64,000 nucleotides of DNA from contig CM050450.1 in the NCBI GenBank assembly GCA_027563935.2, forward strand, positions 34,459,439-34,523,438, read 5' to 3'. The notes under the pieces were generated by a model that had not been told where the DNA came from, did no database searches, and saw only the letters and a list, made by a program, of their open reading frames with translations. A program made the translations under genes and the position numbers. Shown piece after piece: positions 34,481 through 46,020 of this stretch (positions within the stretch are counted from its first letter, which is position 1; every line of letters starts with the position of its first letter). Source of the DNA: Costus lasius. Its lineage: Eukaryota > Streptophyta > Magnoliopsida > Zingiberales > Costaceae.

Positions 34481-35259
34481 TCAACCACTTGATTTAGTTC
34501 CTACCCTTAGACACTGATGAAGTAAAACTAGAAAAATTATGTCATGATAACCTAGAGGCATGGGAACCTGATTTTGAATTCAAAGATACCCCAAACATTC
34601 CAAACTATAATTTTCTAGAACCAAATTCTAATCTTCTTGAAATTAATTCTATAAATTTTAAAGAAGAACAAATGATTTTAATCTTTGATAAACATAGGAT
34701 GATTATCAAATATTCTTTACATGATTCTAAAAGCACTAACTCTTATTTTTGCATGCAAGATAATTGCTGCTAAAGTGCCCTACTTACTATCCTGGATATT
34801 TAATTTGGTGAGCAAGCTTTTAGGACAAAGAAATAGTAGGAGATTATATGCTACCTACTATAGAACTGATTCACCACCTTCATCATGGAAACTCATCAAG
34901 GGTCAAGCTAATGACCTAAAAGAAGCGTTTGTTAGGAGGCAACCTAATGTTTTATTAATTTAGCAATTTTTTGTTTTTGTTTTTATTGATTTTTACTAAT
35001 TAATTTTATTTTTATATTGTAGGAAGAAACTTGATTAACTAATATGAAATTATTGCTACACATTTTTTATGGGAAATTTCCTAAAAACTTTTATGCAGGT
35101 TTGATAATCACAGCCCGTGAATAACAATCTACAACGGTGGAGGGTTCTGCACAGAACTCAATTTCATGATCGTGACCATAATCACTCTCATGATTATAAT
35201 CACGGACATATTTTCCTTGCAACATCCCTATTCATTTTTAGCCAATCTGAAAAGGTTTA
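34481..35259 (+). pseudogene. Element Y internal 3' part (Athila/Tat-like)
   Basis: Resumes Y after Z copy 2 with frame remnants DTDEVKLEKLCHDNLEAWEP and, after shifts, QANDLKEAFVRRQPN (34900-34950). The DNA word CAAGCTAATGACCTAAAAGAAGCG...AGGAGGCAACC is one I associate with the 3' end of pol in Athila/Tat elements. From 34966 it is T-rich and non-coding. Minus-strand Athila follows at 35260, inserted with GTTTA (35255-35259) as its probable left target duplication. Nearly all of Y pol is deleted. Confidence 0.6.
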
Positions 35260-35770
35260 TGATGCGTCCGCAGGTGCACAGATTTATCAAAGTAATAAAA
35301 TAATATATCATTCTCAATGAGGATCTGGTGGTCAAGTACCGATTACACAACTCATTTATATCTAGGCGAATCAAATTGTGATTTTGCGTGAATTCTAAGT
35401 ACGAAAAGTAACAGAGGTAGCATTTTGGGGTTGAAATCAAGTTTTAGAAAATCAGGACTTGGGATTTCACCACACTAACAATTATGAATTTGATAAAAAT
35501 AAACCTTTGAATAGAAAATTAAAGCGTTGAAAGGGGATTTTCCTAAGGTACGGATTACCTCCTCCCGAAGCGTAATCCGGTATCTAGCAATGCTAACTCC
35601 ATACTCTCGTAACAATTAACGCAGCTAGACCCATTAAGTTCTATGAAAATCCATAAAAATCCTTCAAACAAATCCAAACTACTCCCGTGATGGGATTCGT
35701 AGGTTTGAATAGAATAGATCCAATGTTGCGATTCACCTCCCGCTCCTTTTCGCAACGTCTAAGACGCAAA
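35260..35770 (-). mobile_element. Minus-strand Athila LTR, 3' part
   Basis: Read on the minus strand it ends GTGCACCTGCGGACGCATCA. It matches the 3' half of the plus-strand Athila LTR throughout (CGTCTTAGACGTTG, GGGAGGAGGTAATCCGTAC, TAGTGTGGTGAAA). Its 5' part is at 48733-49695; the plus-strand Athila sits between, flanked by GCAAA. Confidence 0.85.
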
Positions 35771-37186
35771 TGATGCATTGAATTTACACCATATTTTTGC
35801 CTATATTTTAGATCATATTTTGAGCTTATTTGCATGATTTTGTGCTTATTTCGGTATTTTTACTTCACTTTGCATAGAATCTTCACTTTTCTTGGTTTTT
35901 ATAAAAATGTAGGTAAAATCACTAAAAAATGAAGGATTTCACGAGTTTTGAAGCCAAAGCATGATTTCTGAGGAGATCACGAGCTTACACGTCGAATTTG
36001 GAGTTGAAATAGTGAGGAACGCAAGGCCGTAATTCTTGGTCGGCCGTAATTTCGAGTTCGAGCGATGGGCAGAAAAATAGCTAAGCATAGATATGCACAG
36101 AAACTTTCACGGGTGAAGCCGTAAATCCATTACGGGTCATGAATGTTTCTGTGACATAAGTGATATACATACAAAAAGAATCATGGCCGTGGCCATGAAC
36201 ACGTTACGGACCATAAAAACGTTCGCCCGACGAGTTTTTGACTTGATTCTCCACCGATTCGAATCGGATTTGAACCAAACCTTGCAGAACCATTCCTTGA
36301 TGGGTTCCAAACCAGTCCAACTATAAAAGATCCAATTTTTCAAAGAAAAGGAGAGCTTTTTCGGATGAACACAAGCAGTGGCGGCGACAAGGCCGAAAAT
36401 TGATTTCCGAGTGAAATTTCGACGAGATTTCATACAAAAGCGACGATTGATCAACTCTTCTTCATCTCTAGATCTAGGGGAAGCATTTTTTATTGTTGTC
36501 TTAGTGAATTCTTGTGATTTTTCTACTAGATCTATGCTGGTTCATCACTTAAACATGTATTTCCTTAAGAACATGAGTGAGTAGATCATTGTTGCGGGAT
36601 TTAGGGCTTAGCCCGCTAACCTTTATGAATTAATCTTTATTCATACTCTTTTTTATACGAAATTATTATCGTGATTTGATTGCGATTGCTTTTATTTCGT
36701 AATATACCTTGGCCACGTATAATTACGTCTTAGACGTTGTGAGAAGGACCGAGAGGTGAATCGCAACGTCCAATCTATTTCAGTTGAACCTTCGAATTCA
36801 ATCACGAGAGTAGGTTGGATTCGTCTGAAGGATTTAATAGCTTTTCATAGAACTTAACTAAACACCGTATTATGCTCCGAGAGGAGGTGATATGTACATT
36901 AGGAAAAACTCCTTTCATGATAGATGTTTTCTATGTATTGAGTAATCTTTATAAGATTCATAATAGTCAGTGTGGTGAAAACCCAGCAATCTCGATTCTC
37001 TTAGAACTTGAACCCTCTAAAAGCTGCTTTTGAATTGTTCGTACTTAGAAGTTCTTCACCATAGCATACTTGGTTTGCTTAGATTTAAATAAGTCGAGAA
37101 GTTAGTACTTAACTACGTAGTCCTCGTTGGGAACGATAATCTTTTTTATTACTTCGATAATTCCGTGCACTTGCGGAAGCCTATCA
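35771..37186 (+). mobile_element. Plus-strand Athila 5' LTR (1,416 bp)
   Basis: Starts TGATGCATTG and ends AAGCCTATCA, six bases before the PBS. The left target duplication is GCAAA at 35766-35770. CTATAAAAGA at 36321-36330 is a TATA box, also present at 47847 and in minus-strand form near 49127. The region 36010-36240 repeats GGCCGTAA / CCGTGAA words. No coding region. Confidence 0.9.
36321..36330 (+). promoter_or_regulatory. TATA box in Athila LTR
   Basis: CTATAAAAGA is conserved among the three Athila LTR copies in the window, 550 bp from the LTR start. Confidence 0.7.
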
Positions 37187-37192
37187 AGTTTT

Positions 37193-37210
37193 TGGCGCTG
37201 TTGCCGGGGA
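37193..37210 (+). other. tRNA-Asp-type primer-binding site, Athila
   Basis: TGGCGCTGTTGCCGGGGA matches, with one change, the PBS generally reported for Athila/Tat elements (TGGCGCCGTTGCCGGGGA). Confidence 0.88.
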
Positions 37211-37346
37211 CTATGGCCAGTTAATATTGACTTATTAGATAAGTTTGGAGACTAGACATTCTTTTTCTTTTTTGTTTTAGCATTGGTTTTCACTTTTCTT
37301 TCTGTTTTCATTGTTATTTTACGTTTCATCTTGACTCACACATTGT

Positions 37347-38759
37347 ATGCCTAGAAATTCTCAAACAGGTACCCTAGTTCCAGCAGACCCAGAAATTGAA
37401 CGTACATTTCGCCTTTGCAGGAGATTACAGTTTCAGACTCAGAAGATTTCTAAAGAAGGTGCAATGGCGGCAAATAATCAGTCTCTAAGGGACTTCATTG
37501 TACCGAATATTCAAGGCTTTAATTTGAGCATAGTTCGACCCAATGTAGAAGCAAACAACTTTGAACTCAAACCAGCGTTGATGATGATGATCTAGCAAAA
37601 TCAATTTGGGGGATCCCCAAATCAGGACCCTAATCTACATCTAGCTATCTTTTTAGAATATTGTGATACTGTCAAAGTTAATGGAGTTTCATCTGACGCT
37701 ATAAGACTAAGACTGTTCCCTTTTTCTCTTAGGGACCGCGCTAGAGCTTAGCTATATTCGCTACCAACAGGATCTATTACTACCTGGGATGAGCTTTCCA
37801 AAGCATTTCTGAACAAATACTTCCCACCTAGCAAGACTGTTCAGCTGCGCAACAGGATCACCTGCTTTGCACAACAAGAGGGAGAATCACTGTATGATGC
37901 CTGGGATCGCTTCAAGGAGCTCCAGCGTATGTGCCCACACCATGGACTCCAAGCATGGGTTTTGATCCACATCTTTTACAATGGATTGGATTATAACACC
38001 AAGTTGATGGTGGACGCTGCGGCTGGAGGAACAATCATGAGCAAAGGCGTGGAAGAGGCGATAGCTCTACTTGAGGATATGGCCATGAACCATAACCACT
38101 GGTCGAGTGAGCAAGGTACTACTTCCACGGGTTTTGGTAAGTATCATAACGATTACTTGACATCTCAAGCGGCAAATGTAGATTCATTGGCACAGAAGTT
38201 AGATTTCTTTTCTTTTCCCTCAGTTGCTGCTAATTCAGTTTCCTGTGAAGTGTGTGATGTAATAGGGCATGATTCATCTGACTATCAGTTTATTGCTTCA
38301 TCTCAAGAAAATCTTAATCAAGAGCAAGTTAATGCCTTGGGGAACTTCAATCAGAGACCAGTGAATGACCCATATTCTGCAACTTACAATCCAGGATGGA
38401 GGAACCACCCCAACTTGTCCTATAAGAAAAATCAAGGGCAAGTTCCTCCTCAGTATCCTCAGCAGAATAATAGGCCACCACTGGGTTTTCAATCAAGACA
38501 ATATGGACAACCCCAGAAGTCAAACTTAGAGACCATGCTAGAAGGATTCCTCATGAAACAGCAGATGAGCACTGATGACCTCGCTGATGTGGTCAAGCAG
38601 CTGACATCTCATGTGGATGCTTTGGCTACCCACAACAGGATGTTAGAGAATCAGATTGCTCAGCAAGCGAGTTCTACTAGTAGGCCCACAGGGAGACTTC
38701 CAAGACAACCTGAGATGAATCCCAGGGAGCATTGTAATGCAGTCACTATTGTGAGTTGA
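37347..38759 (+). pseudogene. Athila gag (two in-frame TAG codons)
   Basis: A single frame of 471 codons opens MPRNSQTGTLVPADPEIERT 137 bp after the PBS. The retrotransposon gag core shows RLRLFPFSLRDRARA, TWDELSKAFLNKYFP and GESLYDAWDRFKELQRMCPH. The knuckle CEVCDVIGHDSSDY (residues 300-313) has Tyr where the last Cys is expected. Only two amber codons break it: 37593 (probably Gln CAG to TAG) and 37749 (Trp TGG to TAG). The C-terminal part has a Gln/Asn/Pro-rich segment and a predicted coiled stretch. Gag would form the particle shell. The end at 38759 is natural or a deletion edge; pol does not follow. Confidence 0.9.
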
Positions 38760-40020
38760 AGTAGAGGATAATTATATGGATGAAACCTAAGATCATCTCT
38801 AGGTATGGAGCTCAAAAACATATTAACCCTAAGCATGCATTTCTAGGGGAATAAGCAAATAAGAAAGAAACAAGAAGAGAAATGGAGAGAGATCACCTCG
38901 TGGCCCCTATTAGGGAAGGGGCCTTAACCCCTTTCTTTGTCCATGCTCCCGGATCTTGGCGATGAGGTTTATAATAGGTGTTTAAATGTCCTACATTCAA
39001 ATCAAATGAACATGGGGAGGATGAAATACAATGTCCCCAAACTCCCCTTAAACTACAACAAATGGTGTCCTTAGGGGTTCTTGTTCATGGCTTCAGCGTT
39101 GCTTCCCTTGACTTGACCTTGGAGATGGATGAAGATCAGCATGTTGATGGCGTCAATACTCAAAGAACTTCAGGGAGAGAATGATAGTTTTGGTGGAGAA
39201 GAAGAAGAGAAGAGGAAGAAGACAACTCTCGCATAAGACTTAGAGGAAGAGAAGGGGAAGAGGAGATACTTGGTTGGAATCCACCATACCAAAACAATGC
39301 TCATGCATCAACACTTAGTTTTCTTTTTCAAAATAGCATAGACTAAGGTGCATGTGAAAATACAAGGCTTTAAAACCCTCTTTCCCTCAACGACATGATT
39401 TCCCTCAAATCTAATCTAGGGTGGAGCTTCTTTAGTTTGAATTTGGATGGTGAGGATGATGGAATCCTCCAAGCAATCTCATTGGAGGATGTGGGCGGCT
39501 GCATGCTATTCACTCCTTGCTTGTAAACGAAGTAAGCTTGATGGAAAACTCGTTGAAGAGGTGGAGGTTGTGGCATTGATTGGCGCATGTCCTTGGTGGT
39601 TGAGGAGGTGGGGACCAAAGCATTGTGAAGGGGTGACATTCTCGTTTGAAGAGGTGGGGACCAAGGATTGATTGTGGAGTAGGCATTCTTGTCATGCATT
39701 GGTCACTTGTGAAGAGGTGCTTGATTTGAATAATTTGTGACCGAATGTGGCTTGCTCTCCTTGCATGTTAACTTTGCTTGATGGGAGGTTTTGACATGAA
39801 GATGTTGACTTGACTTGCATGTAGACTTGTCTTAGCTTTTGATTATTTGACTTAGCTTGATGAGGTGGCTGTTGACTTGACTTTGATGAGCTTGGTTGAA
39901 GATGGAGACTCGATGTTGACTTTGACTTGATGAGCTTGATTGGAAACTTGATGTTGACTTTGACTTGAGGGTTGATTGTTGAGGGGTCAAGGATGCAATA
40001 ACACCATTCTAATGACTTGG
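38760..40020 (+). other. Unassigned DNA inside plus-strand Athila
   Basis: No coding frame stands out. 39,720-39,990 is rich in TTGATGTTGACTTTGACTTG-like short repeats. It replaces the region where Athila pol should be. It may be the 5' part of the copia-type LTR that ends at 41009, or an unrelated insert; I could not find a left boundary. Confidence 0.35.
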
Positions 40021-41009
40021 GTAGCAATGATGTACTGCTAGGTGCCACTCATTGCTTCTGATGATTTAATCATCACTACCAACGTCTGAAGAACCTACAG
40101 GGTCGCACACCTTGACACTCGAGTTCTCATACTGACCGTTTAGCCTCTGATCGAATCATTGTGTGATTCAGATCTTTTTGGGGAACTGATGCTTTGAGAC
40201 TTTTATAGAGGAGATGATATTTTATTTTAGTTCATTGTTGACCACTAGTTGATTCTAGTGGACCACGTTTGACCTCTGTTGACTTGTGTTGTCAAAATGA
40301 GTCAAACAAGGGTCTAGGTGCAAGTTTGGGCTTGACACTTTAGTCACATGAATAAAATAAAATTATTAATTGGCAAGAGAATTTTTCTCTTGGCTAATTA
40401 ATAAGCTTGGGCGCAATTTACAATTAATTGCGTCTGCAGGGATTCGAACCCATGATACTTAATTGTGAATAGGCGCCTATGCTCATTATCCCACATGGGA
40501 AAGATCTCCAGTGTGCGTCTGGCTCTTCTATTATAAATAGAGAGGCCCACCTGGGAGATTATTTTGTGTCAGACTCTTCTCTTGTCTCTAGTTGTTGCCT
40601 CCCATATGCTCCTTGACGTGAGGGTCTAGGAGGTGATGACAATAAAAGTTTTTTTGGCATCAAAGGTTGGGACAAGTGGCAGTGCTACCTACTCCTTGTC
40701 CCCAACACCCCTTCTTCTCCTTGGCGTTGGCGCAAGTTGAGAAGGCCAGAGGCGTGGATCTCATCTTCCGGGGCTAGCACCTAGTGCGAAGATTAGAGAG
40801 GACTCGAGGAGTCCGTGTGTGCGCGATTGCAGAGGATGGGCCCTTGCGCGTCTTCATCATCGGCCGCTCCTAAAACTTGCTTGATAAGGTACTGCCCTCT
40901 TCACATCCTTTGTATTCTTCGTAAGACGGTCCTTATTGTTGAATTAGGAATCTCATTTTGGGTTCGCTTCCGCTGTTTTCGTTTTCATTTAGCCCGGGGA
41001 TTCCCAACA
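40021..41009 (+). mobile_element. Copia-type LTR 3' portion
   Basis: GATGTACTGCTAGGTGCCACTC and ACAGGGTCGCACACCTTGA match, in order, the words GATGTGTTGCTAGATACCCCTC and TTAGGGTCGCACAATTTGA of the copia LTR at 21810. A probable TATA box (TATTATAAATAGAG) lies near 40530 and the segment ends GGATTCCCAACA at 41009. The start was not identified, so this may be a truncated or a solo LTR. Confidence 0.6.
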
Positions 41010-42226
41010 TGACCGAGCCAGAGATACCAGAGAGGAGATGTGCACGATCACCTCCCCCTACACTCACTGCTTACCCACGACAGATCAGACATAGGGGTAG
41101 GGAGTAGGAGCAGAGATACCGTGCCATGTCCACTCGGGGAGTGCTTAGCATGAGGTATTGGGACGACCAGACACTGCAGTCCCTAGGATTGTTCGATGAC
41201 GTCTAGTGGATGTTTGCGAACATAGGGTGGCAGGATTTTTATCACCAGAAGCATCCCACATACGTTCAGCTGACTCTAGAGTTTTTCAGCTCAGTCCATA
41301 TTACATTGAGGAACTATGATGACAGTGATCCGGGTAGGATGGCGTTCCGGTTAGGGAACAGGGACCATGTGCTTACTCTTGACCAGTTCGGTCATATATT
41401 TGGGTTCCCTTAGGATGGTACTAGATATCACCCGTGTGAGTACACTAAGAGGACTTTCTGGCGAGATATATTTGGTGAGGGAGGATTCGATCTGAGGACC
41501 GCCAGAGCCACACGCCTATCCAGCCCAGTTTTTAGATATGTGCATCGAGTACTCGCACACATGATTTTCGGGCGAGCAGAGAGCGATAGCATGGTCAGAT
41601 CCTCAGAGCTATTTTTCTTATGGGCTGTGTTGACTGGATTCCACCTCAGCACTCCGTTCTATCTCATGAAGCAAATGGATAAAGCTGCCAGAGCGCGGAG
41701 AGGAGTCCTCGTGATGGGAGGCATGATTACCACCATTGCCCTTGCCCTCGGTATTGACCCTTCGGGGTTGAACGAGGCAAAGGGTAATCCCATACTTGAC
41801 ATGGATGCCTGTGTTGCCATTAAGATGATTACGAGGCTTGGTAGCTCGTATCATCTGATGTTCAGAGGTACCGATGTTACGATGAGACTACCGAACATGG
41901 ACCGCACTACGGTTCATGCTCAGCAGAACCGGATCGTGGATCCCACACGTGGGGGAGGTCCTAGAGATGCAGCTTCACCTCCATCACCGCCGAGGATTTC
42001 AGAGCATATCCCTCCAGTCGAGCCATCCACCGCTGACAGACCATCCACATTTGCCGGGCCATCTACTTCAGCACGACCAGATCCTTCTCTAGAGCAGATG
42101 CGTGCTGAGCAGAGGAGGATGCATGATGACATATCGCGCCTTGAGTAGGGACAGTCGAGAGCACTTGAGTCTTTATGCATGATAGAGGAGCTATTACGGC
42201 GTCGTCTCCCATCTTCATCGACATGA
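41009..42226 (+). pseudogene. ATHILA-type ORF (Athila-specific protein), with amber codons
   Basis: One reading frame carries the pattern of the ATHILA ORF family: SMRYWDDQTLQSLGLFDDV, PTYVQLTLEFFSS, FGHIFGFP, then a long helical part (ARARRGVLVMGGMITTIALA, LGIDPSGLNEAKGNPILDMD) and a Pro/Ser-rich tail with a short coiled coil. Its function is unknown; the family is found only in Athila-like elements. TAG codons lie at 41105, 41204, 41411 and 42146, and the frame otherwise continues to TGA at 42224. The ATG at 41009 overlaps the inserted LTR end, so the true N-terminus is lost. A homologue on the minus strand lies at 51291-64000 in three pieces. Confidence 0.85.
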
Positions 42227-42384
42227 CACACTAGAGACAAGGAGGAGGACTCCGAGCATACAGAGACGGACTGATAGGCTTTGTGAGTATCTTTATTTTG
42301 TTTTGATGTATTTACAGTTATTCATTGATATTATGTAGGAGATCTCACATTTATCTTATCTGTGCATAGGATTCAGTAGATTGG

Positions 42385-43410
42385 ATGCTTGACGGAGTCA
42401 TGGACGCCAATGACGACGGCCTAACCCCCCTAGATGACGTTTGGAAGGACTCCCCAGGTCTGGAAGAAGACTCCCTGCGAAGTCTGGCCCGAAAGGAGCC
42501 CTGCCGACCCCGACACGGCCAGGCCGTGTTCCCCGACACGGCCGTGACACGGTCGACCACATATGCGAACGTTGACACAGCCTGCGCCACGGCCATGCCA
42601 CAACCCGTGACCGCTTCGGCCGAATTTCTAGCGGCCCCTCACGGCCGTGCTCTCCGACATGGCCCCGCCATGTTCACCGAGATCGAGAACTTCACGGCCC
42701 CAGCTTCGCCTATGCCTCCACCCGTGAAAGTCTCGAGAAATGTTGTCACCGCCAAACACGGCCGTGCCTCCCAACACGGGCAAGCCGTGCTCAGCTCACT
42801 GCCAGGCATCTTCAGCGACCCCCAGCACGGCCCGGCCATAACCAAGGACACGGCCGTATCCAAACATTATGTGGATTTTGGACCTGATTTTACGGCCCGT
42901 GAAGCCCATCACGGCACTACCGTGAAAGCTGTTCGACCCAAACACGGCTAGGCCGTGACCAGAGACACAGCCGTGACGAGATCTCAGGTCATCGGCACAC
43001 CCGTGCCTCCAGCCGTGTCCGCTGCGATGGGAAACCCAGACGTTGAACACGGTTGTGATGGCAAACACGGCCAGGCCGTGTCTAGCCCCAGAAAACATAC
43101 GGAGACTAATTTTCATCTGGTTCGACGTTCGCAACGGTCTTCGCATCCCCCGGACCGTTTTGTGGGTGTGGTGAGCCCTTCTTCAGCAACAACTGGCCAT
43201 GTCTGCTCCATCAACGAGGCTTCACCTGCATCGTCGGAGCCCATTCGTCCCATGACCACTCTCCCTCGAGGGCCCCCACCGGATGCCACCACCGATCGCT
43301 ACAACAATCGGGTCCTCAACTTGGCCCAAGAGATCGCCACTAATGTTCAGAATCAGCCCACAATCAGCCGTTTTTGCTGCTTCGTGGTTGCATGTTCAGA
43401 GATGGTGTAG
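42385..43410 (+). pseudogene. ORF with recurring HG-AV peptide (CACGGCCGTG-rich), one TAG
   Basis: One frame of about 340 codons, broken by TAG at 42949 (CAG in neighbouring repeats). The N-terminal two thirds repeat KHGRA / QHGQAV / DTAV words, because the DNA repeats CACGGCCGTG and CACGGCCAGGCCGTG. The C-terminal part has VRRSQRSSHPPDRFVGV, which resembles the basic linker before RT in LTR-retrotransposon polyproteins. I do not recognise the protein. It lies just inside an insert in the Athila 3' UTR. It may be a spurious frame through a palindromic non-coding tract. Confidence 0.4.
42470..43085 (+). repeat. Cluster of CACGGCCGTG palindromes
   Basis: The self-complementary 10-mer CACGGCCGTG and near forms (CACGGCCAGGCCGTG, CACGGCCATGCC) recur roughly every 30-60 bp. 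Spacers are not tandem copies. Confidence 0.8.
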
Positions 43411-44400
43411 CCCACCGAAGGTGGCCCGTTCAACGGACCACACGCTTCAGCCCATGCGCCCCACGCCTCAGTTCATGCCCCAGCCACCTCGCGTGTTATG
43501 TGCTATATTTTATTCCCTAGTTAGTTACTGCTTTTCAGGGTGTTAGAGGGCATCTTGGACCCTCTTTAGTTGTTAGGGGGTTGTTGGTGTCTCAAACAAA
43601 CCCCATGTGTGTAGCTTGTGCTTCCCCCTCCCTCTTATTCTATAAAAGAGGGCTGAGGGACTACTAGAGTCTTTCAGCTTTGTTGTAGTAACACCTTCCC
43701 CCACGCGAAGGTTTAGGCCACTTCAAACTCCGAAAAACTCGCTTAGGGTTTCTTTGTCTCCTCTCTTGTAATCGTTTTCATGATGGGGGTAGAAACCACA
43801 AGCCACGAAAATACAAATGGAGTCTACAAGTGCCATAGACGAAGACTCGGAGGTTCACAGATAAGCTAGCAAGCTAAATCATGAAGCTAGCTCAAAAATA
43901 ATGGGAAGAACTACTTCAATCACTCCAAAAGAAGCCCACGACTTTTAAGCCCAAGAAATTGCCAAAACGTGACTTGCATCCATGGCTAAGGAAACAAATT
44001 ATGGGGCAATAATCAGCCAGCCAAATCGAGGGATCGCATCAAACGCACGTCGACACAAATCTTCCTCGCTACAAAGAAGGAAGGCTCAACATCTCTCCCT
44101 ACTCATCTGGCTCGTCTTCATCGCTGCAAAGGAAGCCCCAATGTCTCTCTGCAACCTTTCAAAGAAGGAAACGTCAACGTCTCTTCAAGCTTCATCTATA
44201 TGTATCTCTTCACGTATGCATCTTTGTAACCGGAATTTGATGAATGAAATAGTGTTTCTTCCAATGGAATCGGATGTCTCCCATCCTCTTCCCCTCTGAG
44301 GTGCTTGTGTCACCTACCTTTCCCTTCTTCTCCTCTTCTCTAATCCCTCTCCATTAATTCTCTTGCTCTGCTGCAATCATCCGCACATTACAGCCAACTC
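43411..44400 (+). other. LTR-like and unassigned DNA
   Basis: 43,540-43,780 has a GTTAGGGGGTTGTTGG region and a TATA-like TTCTATAAAAGAGGG, resembling an LTR core promoter. 43,790-44,400 is non-coding to my eye. Confidence 0.35.
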
Positions 44401-44599
44401 CCAGATTTTTTGAATCTTTGTGAGCACGCCACCGACGATCCACTGGTCTGATCCTCACAAGATTTCGAACATCACTCCTCCTCTCCAAGACGAGTCTTTA
44501 GCCACCGGCATCTGCCAATCCTCCCGTCCGATCACCGGAATCGAACACCCGTTCGAATCCTCTATTCTCGCCAGCCTTTCCGCCCTAGTTCCATCTTCC

Positions 44600-44930
44600 A
44601 GCACCGTTCTCCTCCGACCAGCCACCAATCGCTCTCAAACTCTGGCCACCACTTCGCCATCGTTAGAGGGACCTCCAACCGTAACAGGTCCAGCGATCGT
44701 GGACCACCAGACGAACGCCGGCCAACTCTGCTCTGCGCTTGTGTTTCCCCTGCTTCCGCCATGCTCTCGCCTCAGTTCCGCCTTTCATCGTCGCCCTCCT
44801 CCGTCCGGCCACCATTCGACCAAAAACTCCAGCCACCTCTTCGCCATCACCACAGCAACTCCCAACTGTAACAGGTTCGGCGTCCGTGCATCACCGGCCG
44901 TCCGGCGAGGAGCCCTGTAACTCGGGCACC
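44600..44930 (+). repeat. Degenerate tandem duplication, ~190-bp unit
   Basis: CTCCTCCGACCAGCCACCAATCGC... at about 44602 and CTCCTCCGTCCGGCCACCATTCGAC... at about 44791 continue in parallel for over 100 bp (ACTTCGCCATC, CCAACTGTAACAGGT). The two copies are in different frames, so this is not counted as a gene. Confidence 0.6.
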
Positions 44931-46020
44931 TTCCCCTATTCCGACCATACAGCCGCCTCCACTCTGCAACTCCCCTGTTCCGATTGAAGATCCGTTGCTC
45001 CACCCCCGTCAGCGCTCCGACGCCGCCCTCACCTTCTCCATCACCTCCCATTGTCAGAATTGCCGATGAACTCTCCAGTTCCAACATCTTCGATCGGCCC
45101 CGCTTGCCTGTTTCAGGACTCTGTTTCCTGCTTCTTTGTTTTCTGTTTAGAAGTGATCTGACTAAGTTTCTTGTGGCAGGTTTTTAACATTCACAGACAG
45201 GCCTCTACTTCTCATCTTCGGATCTATCAGAAAGATCAAATCCTCCTCTACAAGCTGGACGAGTTGCCCCAACTGAAATGACAAAGGATCAACCTCAAAA
45301 ACATGAGAACTTTTCGTATCTAATTATCTCTTATGCACTTGTTTTATTGTCTAATCTGGTTAGATATCTTGTTGCAGATATTCTAATTTGCTGAAAGATC
45401 TTCACTGTATAATTTTAATGTCATTCAAAGAACTAGTTTTGTTTGGCATCTTGGTTTAATCGATTTTTATTTTGGATCTACGGATTTTTGTCCAAGGCAT
45501 AGCAGCTTTTCTTAAATGATATATTTCTACAACACTATGTTTCTAGCTGTTTTATAAATTTTGACCTTTATTTTGAAAATAAAAAAAAATTGGACTTTTA
45601 GTTAGTATCATATTTCGTGTCTCCACCCCACATCATTTCAGCATTTCAATCAAAACACCCGGAGAACCTCCCAAGGCTCCGGGTCCTTTTCAAGCAATCT
45701 TCGTTCGGTTGTATCTTGGACTCGCAGCATTCCGCCACCGCAGCCCCACCTAGGTCCTGCGTGCCCTTGCTTGCATCAAGAAATTGGCTCTACAACTTAG
45801 GTGAGTAGTTTCCTTCATAGAATCGTGCTCTTTGTCTCCCTCGGTTCGCTGGTATTGCTCAAGTCGCGTCCTCGCGGCACGGTTTTCATCGGGTTTCTCA
45901 AGTTTTCATCGCTCTGCACGTTTTACTTCCCTCGCCTTCAGCCCCTCTCACGTATTCGGCATCATGGTTTCCCCTACCGTAGAGTATTGAACTAAGGACC
46001 AACTCACCCATAACATCCAC
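44931..46020 (+). other. Non-coding C/T-rich then A/T-rich DNA
   Basis: No sustained frame or element boundary is visible. One splice-donor-like AG/GTGAGT lies at 45800. Confidence 0.35.

Larger units (their letters stand above)
42388..46020 (+). mobile_element. Unidentified ~3.6-kb insert in plus-strand Athila 3' UTR
   Basis: Comparison with the minus-strand Athila, where GGATTTGATAGAGTTGGTG runs directly into CTAATGCAGTGCACACATG (51120-51175 on the reverse), shows that about 3.6 kb is extra here. It holds the CACGGCCGTG tract, an LTR-like segment with TATA box (TTCTATAAAAGAGG, about 43639), and C/T-rich DNA from 43790. No terminal repeats or TSD could be fixed; it may be more than one insertion. 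Confidence 0.5.

Noticed and set aside
39447..39699. Short frames on both strands in the unassigned Athila part
   Set aside because: Short, motif-free, and overlapping in opposite directions through TTGACTTG-type repeats.
40436..40452. Possible tRNA gene (GGGATTCGAACCC, reverse T-arm)
   Set aside because: No acceptor stem, D-arm or anticodon arm at proper spacing on either strand.
44420..45187. Host gene or captured exon with Pro/Ser-rich product
   Set aside because: No conserved domain, frame changes between duplicated blocks, and it sits within an insert in Athila.
45800..45806. Splice donor suggesting an intron-containing gene
   Set aside because: A single AG/GTGAGT without supporting exon frames or acceptor is expected by chance.
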